DNA of 64,000 bases, from contig JAVBND010000010.1 in NCBI GenBank assembly GCA_031551775.1, forward strand, positions 1 to 64,000, read 5' to 3'. Within the stretch, counting starts at the first letter, position 1. Every line of letters begins with the position of its first letter. The DNA is from Anaerozeibacter sp031551775 (GTDB lineage: Bacteria; Bacillota; Clostridia; Christensenellales; Aristaeellaceae). The notes under the pieces were generated by a model. It searched no databases and was not told the origin of the DNA. It was given only the letters and a program-made list of their open reading frames with translations. Of the stretch, positions 25,780 to 33,801 are shown in pieces. The translations under genes and the position numbers were made by a program.

Positions 25780-26817
25780 ATGAATTCACGTGAACGCACG
25801 CTGATGGCGCTAAACCACGAACAGCCGGACCGGGCGCCGGTTTCATCCACCTATACGCCGGAGATCGCGCGCCTGCTGCGCTCGGTCTATGGCCGCGGGG
25901 AGGAAAACCTGGGGGTGGTCATGGGCAACGACCTGGTCAAGATCTCAGTCGGCGTTGAAAACAGCTACTATCTCCATGAAACGCCAACCTACACCTGCCC
26001 TTTCGGGATTGAGTTTCGAAACGTCAAAAACGCCCAGGGCGCGTACAGCGAAATCATCGGCGGCGCGCTGGTGGACGACGAGGACGGCGACAAGCTTTGC
26101 GCCTACGAGGTTCCCGATCCCGATGCCGACCACTGGTACGCGCCGGTGCGGGACGCGGTAAAGCGATACGGGAAGGAGAACTACATCGTGGGTTCCTGCC
26201 AGTGTTCGATCTTTGAAACCGCGTGGTACCTGCACGGGCTTGAGGATACGCTGTGCGACATGATCGTCAGGCCCGACTACTGCGAAGCGCTGTTTGAAAA
26301 GGTGATGCAGTTCCCGCTCAAGGCGGGCCTCAACCTGATCGACGCGGGCGCGGACATGGTGTGGCTGGGCGACGATGTGGCCACGCAGCGGGAAATGCTG
26401 TTTTCACTCGATCTATGGCGGCGCTATTTCAAGCCCCTGTATGCCCATATTTTTGCCGAACTCAAGCGCAAAAACCCGCGCGTCGCGCTGGCCTACCACT
26501 CCTGCGGCACCTGCGAAGCAATCCTCGATGACATGATCGAGATCGGGCTCGAGGTGCTCAACCCCATTCAGCCCCTCGCCATGGACCCGGTCAAAATCAA
26601 GCGCCGCTACGGCAAACGCCTTACGCTCTTTGGCGCGGTGGATGTTCAGCAACTGATGCCGCTGGGCACGCCGGACGAAATTCGAAGCGCGGTACGCGGC
26701 CTCAAGGAGACGCTCGGCGCAGGCGGCGGATTCATCCTGTCCCCCGCGCACCACATACAGGCCGATACGAGCCTTGACAACATTCGCGCGTTTTACGACG
26801 CCGCGCTGGAGGTTTGA
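25780..26817 (+). CDS. UroD-superfamily methyltransferase-like protein, copy 2
   Basis: 345 residues. The typical start MNSRERTLMALNHEQPDRAP is followed by a TIM-barrel UroD fold with H-x-C at His240/Cys242 (YHSCGTC) and SPAHH (His324) in place of the methyltransferase Cys. GGGAGGGAG upstream. It is followed after 2 bases by another UroD-like gene and shares the ABC operon. It resembles copy 1 in length and motifs, so the two may act as a pair or on related substrates. No corrinoid-binding protein is encoded near. Confidence 0.82.
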   Translation: MNSRERTLMALNHEQPDRAPVSSTYTPEIARLLRSVYGRGEENLGVVMGNDLVKISVGVENSYYLHETPTYTCPFGIEFRNVKNAQGAYSEIIGGALVDDEDGDKLCAYEVPDPDADHWYAPVRDAVKRYGKENYIVGSCQCSIFETAWYLHGLEDTLCDMIVRPDYCEALFEKVMQFPLKAGLNLIDAGADMVWLGDDVATQREMLFSLDLWRRYFKPLYAHIFAELKRKNPRVALAYHSCGTCEAILDDMIEIGLEVLNPIQPLAMDPVKIKRRYGKRLTLFGAVDVQQLMPLGTPDEIRSAVRGLKETLGAGGGFILSPAHHIQADTSLDNIRAFYDAALEV

Positions 26818-26819
26818 GG

Positions 26820-28103
26820 ATGAATTCAAGAGAGCGCGTCCAAGCGGCGCTGAACCATGAGGCGAGCGACCGCACACCCATCGACCTCGGCGCGACGGGT
26901 CAAACCGGCATGAGCGCCAGCACGCTGTACAAACTGAGACAGGCGCTGGGCCTGCCCGCGCATCCCGTTCGCATTGCGGAACCTTTCCAGATGCTGGGTG
27001 AAGTGGAAGGCGACCTGCTAAGGCTCGTGGGCGCCGACGTGGTGGGCCTGCCCAACCGGGGCAACATGCTCGGCTACAAGAACGAAAACTGGAAGATGTG
27101 GACCATGCAGGATTTAACGCCTGTCGAGATGGGCGGCGGGTTTGAGTACGATGTGGATGAGAACCAAAACACCTGGGTCTACCCGCAGGGTGACCGCAGC
27201 GCCCCCTACAGCGCCTTGATGCCCAAGGGCGGCACGTTCTTCGACAACACGGACCACGCGCCGGTCATCGATCTGGACGATTTGGATGAAGACGACCTGA
27301 GACCAAGGGAGGATTTCAAGGACGACTTTTACGTCGCGACCGAAGAGGACGCCGAGTTCTGGGCAAAGGAGAGCAAGCGCCTGTTTGAAGAGACCGAGTA
27401 CGCCATCATCGGCCTGCTCGGCGGCGGCGGGCTGGGCGATGTGGCCATGCTGCCGGGCCCTTCCCTCAAGTACCCCAAGGGCATTCGCAGGGTTGAGGAC
27501 TGGCTGATGGCGCACATGCTCTTTCCCGACTACGTGGATGAGGTATTTTCTCTTCAAACAGAAGTGATGCTGAAGAACCTTGAGCTGTACAGGCAAGCTG
27601 TAGGCGAGCGGATTCAAGCCATCTGGGTGTCCGGCACAGACTTTGGCACCCAGCACACCACGTTTACATCGCCCGAAATCTTCCGCCGCCTCTACAAGCC
27701 GCACTACAAGAAAATCAACGACTGGATTCACCTCAACACCGGCTGGAAGAGCTACTTCCATTCCTGCGGCGCGATATACCCGATCATGCGCGACTTTGTC
27801 GAGATGGGCGTAGATGTGCTCAACCCGCTTCAACTGTCAGCCACCGGCATGGACGCGGTGCAAATCAAGCGCGAGTTCGGGCGCGATCTGGTGTTCTGGG
27901 GCGGCGGCGTGGACACGCAGCGGGTGCTGCCGTTTGGCACGCCGGAAGAAGTGCGCGAGCAGGTAGCCGAGCGGATCAAGATCCTGGGCGAAGGCGGCGG
28001 CTACGTATTCAACCCCATCCACAACGTGGTCGCGGGCGTGCCGTGCGAGAACCTGATCGCCATGTATGAGGCGGTGCTGGGCAGGCCGATCCGGCAGGGG
28101 TGA
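26820..28103 (+). CDS. UroD-superfamily methyltransferase-like protein, copy 3 (long form)
   Basis: 427 residues, about 85 longer than its neighbour because of an insertion at about 90-190 rich in Asp/Glu (VIDLDDLDEDDLRPRED). It keeps the start MNSRERVQAALNHEASDRTP, H-x-C at His314/Cys316 (FHSCGAI) and NPIH (His401) before VPCEN. ATG 26820 lies 2 bases after the previous stop, with GGAGG inside the end of that gene. The last gene of the operon, ended by the hairpin at 28121. The insertion suggests a different substrate or partner from copies 1 and 2. Confidence 0.82.
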   Translation: MNSRERVQAALNHEASDRTPIDLGATGQTGMSASTLYKLRQALGLPAHPVRIAEPFQMLGEVEGDLLRLVGADVVGLPNRGNMLGYKNENWKMWTMQDLTPVEMGGGFEYDVDENQNTWVYPQGDRSAPYSALMPKGGTFFDNTDHAPVIDLDDLDEDDLRPREDFKDDFYVATEEDAEFWAKESKRLFEETEYAIIGLLGGGGLGDVAMLPGPSLKYPKGIRRVEDWLMAHMLFPDYVDEVFSLQTEVMLKNLELYRQAVGERIQAIWVSGTDFGTQHTTFTSPEIFRRLYKPHYKKINDWIHLNTGWKSYFHSCGAIYPIMRDFVEMGVDVLNPLQLSATGMDAVQIKREFGRDLVFWGGGVDTQRVLPFGTPEEVREQVAERIKILGEGGGYVFNPIHNVVAGVPCENLIAMYEAVLGRPIRQG

Positions 28104-28120
28104 ACCCGCACAATAAACAA

Positions 28121-28154
28121 GGCCGTCTCACGAACATTGCATCGTGAGACGGCC
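28121..28154. terminator. Bidirectional terminator after UroD copy 3 and amidohydrolase
   Basis: 13-bp perfect stem GGCCGTCTCACGA / TCGTGAGACGGCC, 8-base loop. CTTTC follows on the plus strand; a T-rich TTGTTTATTG follows on the minus strand. Confidence 0.75.
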
Positions 28155-28171
28155 CTTTCATCGCATGACAA

Positions 28172-29515
28172 TCAGGCGGTAAACCCGGCCCGCTTAGAAA
28201 TATCCCCGATTCGCTCCTCGGCGTCGGCCAAGATCTTCTCCTCATCAAGCGTCAGCACTTCACGGTTCTTCATGATGAGCTTGCCGTCAATGATCGAATC
28301 CATGACGTCCTGCGCGCCGGCAGATTCCACCAGCGTGTGAATGAGGTCGTGGCTGGGCATCATGTGGGGCTGGCGGATGTTGACCGTGATCAGGTCGGCC
28401 TTCTTCCCCACCTCGATGCTGCCCAGGCTGTCCGCGTGCTGCGTCGCCGCCGCGCCGCCCACGGTGGCCATCTTCAGCACTTGCCTGCACGGCAGCACCA
28501 CCGGATCAAATACCGGCAGACCCCAATACGCGATCGTCGCCAGGCGCAGCGTCCTGATCTCCTCAAACACGCTGGCGGAATACCCCGCGCTGCCGTCGCA
28601 TCCAAGGCCGATCGACACGCCTGCCGCCACCAGGTGCGGCGTCTTGGGAAAGCCGTGGCTGGTCAGGTTGCCGTGCGGGCAGTGCACGGCCTTTACCCCG
28701 CGCTGGGCGTACAGCCTGATGTCGCTCTCGGCCATCGCCACGTTGTGCGCGGTGAGGAGGTTCGGGCCCATCGCGCCCATCTCGTCGAGGAAATCGGCGG
28801 GCCGCTTCTTGTAGTTTCTCAAACAGAAGCTCACTTCGTCCCGGTGTTCGTAGAGGTGGGCGTGAATGCCCGTCTTGTGCTCCCTTGCCTTTTCGCCCAC
28901 GGCGCGCACGAGCGCGGGGCTGCACGTCATCACCTGCCTGAGGGCGAACCAGATGTCCACGCGCCCGTCCCCTTTGCCGTTGTACGCGCGGTACAAATCC
29001 TCCGTGCGGGCAATGGCGTCGTGCGTGCTTTCCACCATCACGCCGTCTACCGTCCCGCCCATGTCCATCGTGGAGCGCGCGATGGCCGCCCGCATGCCCG
29101 ATTCGATGACCGCCTCGGCCACCTTGTGCATGTGCCGCCCGCCGGAATCGGCGAAGGAGGTGGTGCCGCTCTTGATCATCTCAAGGCAGGCAAGCTGCGC
29201 GCTCAGGTGCACGTCGTCTTCGGTCAGAACGCTCTCAAACGGCACCAAAAAACGCGCCCAGATCATGGGAAACTCGTCGGCGACCTTGCCGCGCAGCATT
29301 TGCTGGCAGGTGTGGGTGTGCGCGTCGATGAGGCCGGGCATCACAAGTTTTCCGTTTCCGTCAATCGTCGCCGCCGCCTGCCAGTCTATGGACTCCTGTC
29401 GATCGGCAATCGCGGCGATCTTCCCCGCCTTGACCGCCACCGACTTGCCCTTCTCAACGGCAAAGTCCGGCGTCAACAAATGGCAGTTTTTGATCACGAT
29501 ATCGTAAGAGTTCAA
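28172..29515 (-). CDS. Amidohydrolase of the MtaD/chlorohydrolase (nucleobase deaminase-like) family
   Basis: 447 residues. A metal-dependent TIM-barrel hydrolase: DAHTHTCQQ near residue 65 gives the HxH metal pair, IHAHLYEHRDEV the third His region, and LGCDGSAGYS the catalytic Asp. Family members deaminate methylthioadenosine, adenosine homologues, guanine or related compounds. TTG 29515 is used: the GGAAGGAAG site is suitably spaced, and the upstream ATG is in another frame. It is divergent from a LysR gene, which probably controls it. The substrate cannot be fixed; a purine-type amine is likely, as nucleoside import genes lie close by. Confidence 0.83.
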   Translation of the reverse strand: MNSYDIVIKNCHLLTPDFAVEKGKSVAVKAGKIAAIADRQESIDWQAAATIDGNGKLVMPGLIDAHTHTCQQMLRGKVADEFPMIWARFLVPFESVLTEDDVHLSAQLACLEMIKSGTTSFADSGGRHMHKVAEAVIESGMRAAIARSTMDMGGTVDGVMVESTHDAIARTEDLYRAYNGKGDGRVDIWFALRQVMTCSPALVRAVGEKAREHKTGIHAHLYEHRDEVSFCLRNYKKRPADFLDEMGAMGPNLLTAHNVAMAESDIRLYAQRGVKAVHCPHGNLTSHGFPKTPHLVAAGVSIGLGCDGSAGYSASVFEEIRTLRLATIAYWGLPVFDPVVLPCRQVLKMATVGGAAATQHADSLGSIEVGKKADLITVNIRQPHMMPSHDLIHTLVESAGAQDVMDSIIDGKLIMKNREVLTLDEEKILADAEERIGDISKRAGFTA

Positions 29516-29565
29516 TGAGCATCTTCCTTCCCGCGTAATTGTATCCTTCAAGGCCCGCAAAGGGC

Positions 29566-29594
29566 GCGACATTTCCGCTCAAATCGTGTATAAT
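29566..29594 (+). promoter_or_regulatory. Promoter of the LysR gene
   Basis: GCGACA (29566-29571), 17-base spacer, TATAAT (29589-29594), 47 bases before the start. Confidence 0.6.
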
Positions 29595-29640
29595 AGACCC
29601 AAGTATACGCGCGCATCTGACGCATTGGGGGGAAAACCGC

Positions 29641-30543
29641 ATGACGCTAAAGCAGGCCGAATACCTGATCAGCATCGCCGCGCACGGTTCCATCACGAAA
29701 GCATCCAAGGAGATGTTCGTGGCGCAGTCCAGCCTGTCCTCCACCATCAAGGAGGTGGAAAACGAATACGGACTTGAGATCTTTCGGCGCGACAGCAGGG
29801 GCGTGGAACTGACCATGCCGGGCCGGGAATTCATTGAGGATTTGCAGCACATGCTGGACCAATTCGGCTACATCAACGAAAAATACCGCAAGCGCCCGCA
29901 AACCGATGTGTTCCTCTCGGTCTCCACGCAGCATCACATCTGCGGCGACGGCGCGTTCTTGCGCCTGGCGAACCTGTACGAGGGGAACAATTTCGCGCTG
30001 GGGTACCTCGAGGGCAATACCGAACAGGTCCTCGGCGAAGTGGAAACCGGCGTCTCCGAAGTGGGGCTCCTGTTCTACTTCCTATCGACAAAGAACATCG
30101 TCATACAGGACCTTCGCAACCGCGGCATGGTGTTCAATCACATCGCCTACAGAAAGCCGCACCTGTACGTACATCGAAGCCATCCGCTCGCCGGGCGGGT
30201 CAGCGTGACCACGGAGGATTTGCGCCACTACCCGAGCATTACCTACGACGCGGGCGGCTCGGGCGCAAGCCTGTACACCTCGAATTTGCGCCGTGCGTCG
30301 CCCCGCATGCAGATCTACCGCGTCAACGACCGCGCCGGCGCCTACACCATCATGCGCAAACAAATGGCCTACGCGACAGGCACGGGCTACCAATCGGAGG
30401 ACCAAGGTTATGCCGATATCGTCAGCATCCCCATCGAGGGAAGCGACGGCCTTGAGGTCGGCTGGCTGGTAAAGGACAAGCAGCGCCTGTCCGATCCGGC
30501 GGAGCATTTCATCGAGCTGATCAAGCAGCTTTACGTGCAATAA
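29641..30543 (+). CDS. LysR-family transcriptional regulator
   Basis: 300 residues. Winged HTH at 1-65 (TLKQAEYLISIAAHGSITKA through YGLEIFRRDSRGVELT) and a LysR substrate domain from about 90 to the end, with the hinge near EKYRKRPQTDVFLSV. GGGGGG upstream of ATG 29641. The divergent arrangement with the amidohydrolase gene is the usual regulator-target layout. The inducer is unknown. Confidence 0.92.
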   Translation: MTLKQAEYLISIAAHGSITKASKEMFVAQSSLSSTIKEVENEYGLEIFRRDSRGVELTMPGREFIEDLQHMLDQFGYINEKYRKRPQTDVFLSVSTQHHICGDGAFLRLANLYEGNNFALGYLEGNTEQVLGEVETGVSEVGLLFYFLSTKNIVIQDLRNRGMVFNHIAYRKPHLYVHRSHPLAGRVSVTTEDLRHYPSITYDAGGSGASLYTSNLRRASPRMQIYRVNDRAGAYTIMRKQMAYATGTGYQSEDQGYADIVSIPIEGSDGLEVGWLVKDKQRLSDPAEHFIELIKQLYVQ

Positions 30544-30553
30544 CCCCGCAAAC

Positions 30554-30597
30554 AACGCCCCCGGCGGACGCGGATCGCTTCCGCCGGGTTTTGCGTT
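30554..30597. terminator. Terminator between LysR and the nucleoside operon
   Basis: Nested stem: AACGC / GCGTT outside and CCCGGCGGA / TCCGCCGGG inside (30560-30568, 30580-30588), with GTTTTG after the inner stem on the plus strand. Confidence 0.75.
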
Positions 30598-30601
30598 CTA
30601 G

Positions 30602-31702
30602 TTACTTCGCGAGGCTCTCCTCGATCATGGCCTTGATTTCCGGCTGCTCCTGATCAAGGGCGCTGGGGATTTCCAGTTCGCCGTTCATGAGCTTCGCCTT
30701 GGCGTCGGCGTAGGCCGCCTTGCCCGCTTCCGAGATGTACTTGTCAAACGCCTCGCCCTCAACGCAGGACACGGCGCCGTCCTTGAGCCCGAGGAACTCG
30801 AACTGGCCGTAGTTCAGCGCGCCTTCGGTCAGGAATTTCTCGATGGTGTTGTAGATGATGACATCGTAGTTGACCATGGTGGAGGTGATGAACTGGGAAG
30901 CGATCTCAGGCTTGCCCGCGTCCAAGTACTTGGTCGCCTGATCGACGTCCGCGCCGACGACGAACTTGCCGGTCTCGCTGGCCGCCTGATACGCACCGTT
31001 GCCCGACGCACCGGCCGAGGCAAACACCACGGCGGCGTTCGAGTCGTTGTACTGCGCCAGCGCCTGGGTGCGGCACTTGTCGGGGTCGTTCCAGTTGTTG
31101 ACGTAGTTGTAGACGATCTCAAGGCCGGGCTTGTAGTCCTTGGCGCCGTTGATATAGCCCAGGAAGTGGTTCTGAATGTTGATGGTCTCATCCTTGCCGC
31201 CGATGAAGCCGATCACGCCCGAATTGACCGTGCCTTCAATGCCGCTGGTCGCGATGTCGGCGGCCAGAATGCCCGCTAGGTAGCACGCATCGTTCCTGAC
31301 CTGGAACGCGTACATCTTGTCAAGCTTCTCGGTCATCTTGTCGCGGTTGCCGGCGGAGAACATCGCGATCTCGGGGAACTGCTCGCCAACTTCCAGGATG
31401 CAATCGGTAAAGTCGTTGCCTGCGTACATGAGGTCCGCGCCCGCATCCGCAGCTTCGTACATCGCGGTCAGGCACGCCTGCACATCGGCAGTGGTCTCGA
31501 CAACGTGCACGTCGGCCACATCGGCGAAGTCCACGGCCGCCTTGTCGCCGCCCGCCGCAAGGCTGTCCCACATGGACAGGTCGCCGCGGTTCTTGACAAA
31601 GATATAGATCTGCTTCTTTTCTGCTTCGGCGCTCGCGCCAAAGCACACGAATGTGGCCGCCACCATGCAAATAACCAGGGCCAGGGACAAGAGCTTCTTC
31701 AT
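30602..31702 (-). CDS. BMP-family (PnrA-like) nucleoside-binding protein
   Basis: 366 residues; signal peptide ending FGASA, with Cys at 20 but no lipobox around it. The BMP fold is recognised by ICIF-like strands and GFIGGKDETINIQNHFLGYI, NNWNDPDKCRTQALAQ and VVFASAGASGNG, the region that holds the purine ring in PnrA. ATG 31702 has a GGAGG site; a longer frame has none. Last gene of the ATPase-permease-permease-receptor operon, with deoD divergent at the far end; together they indicate purine nucleoside import and phosphorolysis. Confidence 0.9.
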   Translation of the reverse strand: MKKLLSLALVICMVAATFVCFGASAEAEKKQIYIFVKNRGDLSMWDSLAAGGDKAAVDFADVADVHVVETTADVQACLTAMYEAADAGADLMYAGNDFTDCILEVGEQFPEIAMFSAGNRDKMTEKLDKMYAFQVRNDACYLAGILAADIATSGIEGTVNSGVIGFIGGKDETINIQNHFLGYINGAKDYKPGLEIVYNYVNNWNDPDKCRTQALAQYNDSNAAVVFASAGASGNGAYQAASETGKFVVGADVDQATKYLDAGKPEIASQFITSTMVNYDVIIYNTIEKFLTEGALNYGQFEFLGLKDGAVSCVEGEAFDKYISEAGKAAYADAKAKLMNGELEIPSALDQEQPEIKAMIEESLAK

Positions 31703-31735
31703 GATTCCTACCTCCCAAATTTTTGCCATAAATCC

Positions 31736-31765
31736 TATTCATGAAGCGAGAAACTCGCATGAATA
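31736..31765 (-). other. Stem-loop ahead of the BMP-family receptor gene
   Basis: TATTCAT / ATGAATA and GCGAG / CTCGC arms with a small bulge, between the permease stop and the receptor's ribosome site. It parallels the stem-loop ahead of the receptor gene at 24693. Confidence 0.5.
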
Positions 31766-32707
31766 CTACCCCATGCTTTTGGTCAGCTGCTTCTTGGTCG
31801 CGACCGCCTTCGCGCGCTTTTTTACGCTTTGAACCACGCACAGCACCACGAGGATCAGGATGTAGGGCATGGCCGCGATCAGCTTGAGGTCAAGGTTGGT
31901 GTACATTTGCAGGTACACCGTGGTGGTATCGGCAAACCCGTACAAGTGCGAGGAGAGGAAACCGATCACGGGATTGCCCTGGCTCATGGCGTTCATCGCC
32001 AGCGACAGATAGCCGCGCCCGTTGACCATGTTGGCGGTGAAGCTTGAGAGCGAGCCCATGGACATGTACATGCCGCCAAGCGCCGAGAACGCCCCGCACA
32101 GCGCCAGCGCGGTGAACTTCATTTTGTTCACGCTGATGCCCACCGATTGCGCGGCCTCCGGGTTCTTGCCCACGGCGCGCAGGTTCCGCCCGATCTTCGT
32201 GCGGTACAAAAACACCCAGGAAAGCGCCACGCACAGCCAACCGATGTAGGTGATCAGGTTGTGTCCGCTGAGCAGCTGACCCACATACGGAACATCCTGA
32301 ATGAGCGGAATGCTCACATTCGGGAAGGTCAGGCTCCGCAGGCCGAGCGAGGATATCTTGCTGCCGGTCAAGAGCACCAGCACGAACACCGTGCCGCCGC
32401 TGGCGATCAAGTTGATCGCCACGCCGCAGGCATTCATCGGCCCCTTCATCACCAAGGTAAAATAACCCAGCAAAAATGAGATGGCGATTCCAATGAACAC
32501 GGTCGCAAGCGCGCTCAGCAGCAAATTTTGCGTGTAGGCCGATATGACCACCCCGGCGAGCGCCGAGATCAGCATCGTGCCCTCGATGGCGAGGTTGAAT
32601 ATGCCCGACTGGAACATCAGGTTGGCGGCCAAAGTCGCAAGCAGCACGGGCGTAGTCCCCGCGAGCACCGAAAACCAGAACGCCGGAGAGGTCAGCCAAT
32701 CGATCAT
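31766..32707 (-). CDS. Nucleoside ABC transporter permease (NupQ-type)
   Basis: 313 residues, about eight to nine membrane segments, BPD_transp_2 family. FQSGIFNLAIEGTMLISALAG near residue 32-52 is typical for the second permease of nucleoside/BMP systems, and SVGISVNKMKF is in the cytoplasmic loop. Its ATG overlaps the TGA of the preceding permease gene (ATGA). Confidence 0.92.
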   Translation of the reverse strand: MIDWLTSPAFWFSVLAGTTPVLLATLAANLMFQSGIFNLAIEGTMLISALAGVVISAYTQNLLLSALATVFIGIAISFLLGYFTLVMKGPMNACGVAINLIASGGTVFVLVLLTGSKISSLGLRSLTFPNVSIPLIQDVPYVGQLLSGHNLITYIGWLCVALSWVFLYRTKIGRNLRAVGKNPEAAQSVGISVNKMKFTALALCGAFSALGGMYMSMGSLSSFTANMVNGRGYLSLAMNAMSQGNPVIGFLSSHLYGFADTTTVYLQMYTNLDLKLIAAMPYILILVVLCVVQSVKKRAKAVATKKQLTKSMG

Positions 32708-33798
32708 GCGCCCGTCACCTCCCTGGATGCGGCCTTGGCAAGCGCCAGTCGCTGCTCGTGCCGCTTCTTAAAGCCGTACAGGAATTTGTCCGACGCCACG
32801 AGCAAGATTACGATGCCCTGCAAAAACGCAACCACTTCAGGATCGATGTTGGTCGAGCGCGACATGATCTCGGCGCCCACGCGCATGTACGCCACAAAGA
32901 ACGCCGTCAGCGGGATGAAGACCGGGTTCTGTCCCGCGAGCATGTGGATCATCAACCCGTCCCACACGTAGCTGACGCGCGACTCCCACTGGAAGCGCCG
33001 ATACATGCCCATCACTTCAATCGCGCCGCCCATGCCGCCGATCGCGCCGCCCACGAACTGCGCGCTCAAGATCACCGCGCCGGCGTTGATGCCCGCGGTG
33101 CGCGCAAACATTGGGTTCTGGCCGGTCAGCCGGATCTTGTAGCCGTAGGAGGTTTTCTTCATCAGCACCACAACCAGCACGACCACGGCCAGCATGATGA
33201 TCATGCCCCAATGGGTGCTGGTGCCCTTTATGAGGTTTCCAAGCTTCGCCGCAACCGGGAACTGCGCCGTACCCCAACTCCCCGCCCCCTCAAGCAGGAA
33301 CAGGCTGACGATGGACACGCCGAAATAATAGAAGATGTAGTTCGACATGATGGCGATCACCGTGGGGCTGATGCCCGTAAAGCGGTTGAGTATGACCGGC
33401 AGCATGTTGATGATGCCGCCGACCAAAATGCCCGCCAGGATGTACGCCACCTGATAAAGGCCCGGTGCGAGCGGCGCCTTGAGCGCGATGGCAGAGGCCA
33501 CCACGGCGCTCATGTAGAACGCGCCGTCAACCGCCATGTTGAAGACGCCCGCCCTGAGCGAGACGTTGACCGCGAGCGCGCAGAAGATCAGGGGCGTCGC
33601 GCGCTCGAGCACGTTGAAAAAGCCCCGGCGGGTCTCAAGCGGCCCGAGCAGCATTTTGGAGATGGCAAACGAAGGATCGTCGGCGACGAAAAAGATGATG
33701 ATGAACACCACCATAACCGACAAAAGCATGGCCGCCAGAATGCGAACGGCGCCAAAGTAATCCATGAAGTCAAAGCGTTTTTTTTCATTCAGTTCCAT
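32704..33798 (-). CDS. Nucleoside ABC transporter permease (NupP-type)
   Basis: 364 residues, about ten membrane segments. It starts MELNEKKRFDFMDYFGAVRI and carries LRAGVFNMAVDGAFYMSAVV, the first-permease counterpart of the NupQ motif, and TAGINAGAVILSAQFVGGAIGGMGG. It lies 3 bases downstream of the ATPase gene and overlaps the next permease. It forms a heterodimer channel with that protein. Confidence 0.92.
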   Translation of the reverse strand: MELNEKKRFDFMDYFGAVRILAAMLLSVMVVFIIIFFVADDPSFAISKMLLGPLETRRGFFNVLERATPLIFCALAVNVSLRAGVFNMAVDGAFYMSAVVASAIALKAPLAPGLYQVAYILAGILVGGIINMLPVILNRFTGISPTVIAIMSNYIFYYFGVSIVSLFLLEGAGSWGTAQFPVAAKLGNLIKGTSTHWGMIIMLAVVVLVVVLMKKTSYGYKIRLTGQNPMFARTAGINAGAVILSAQFVGGAIGGMGGAIEVMGMYRRFQWESRVSYVWDGLMIHMLAGQNPVFIPLTAFFVAYMRVGAEIMSRSTNIDPEVVAFLQGIVILLVASDKFLYGFKKRHEQRLALAKAASREVTGA

Positions 33799-33801
33799 GC
33801 G

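Noticed and set aside
17547..28103. UroD-like genes as haem biosynthesis hemE
   Set aside because: They carry the H-x-C methyltransferase pair, occur three times, and sit with an importer and a sensor kinase, not with haem genes.
28337..29518. 393-codon frame opposite the amidohydrolase gene
   Set aside because: Shadow frame, composition dominated by Arg, His, Ala and Val; the other strand has a full family match.
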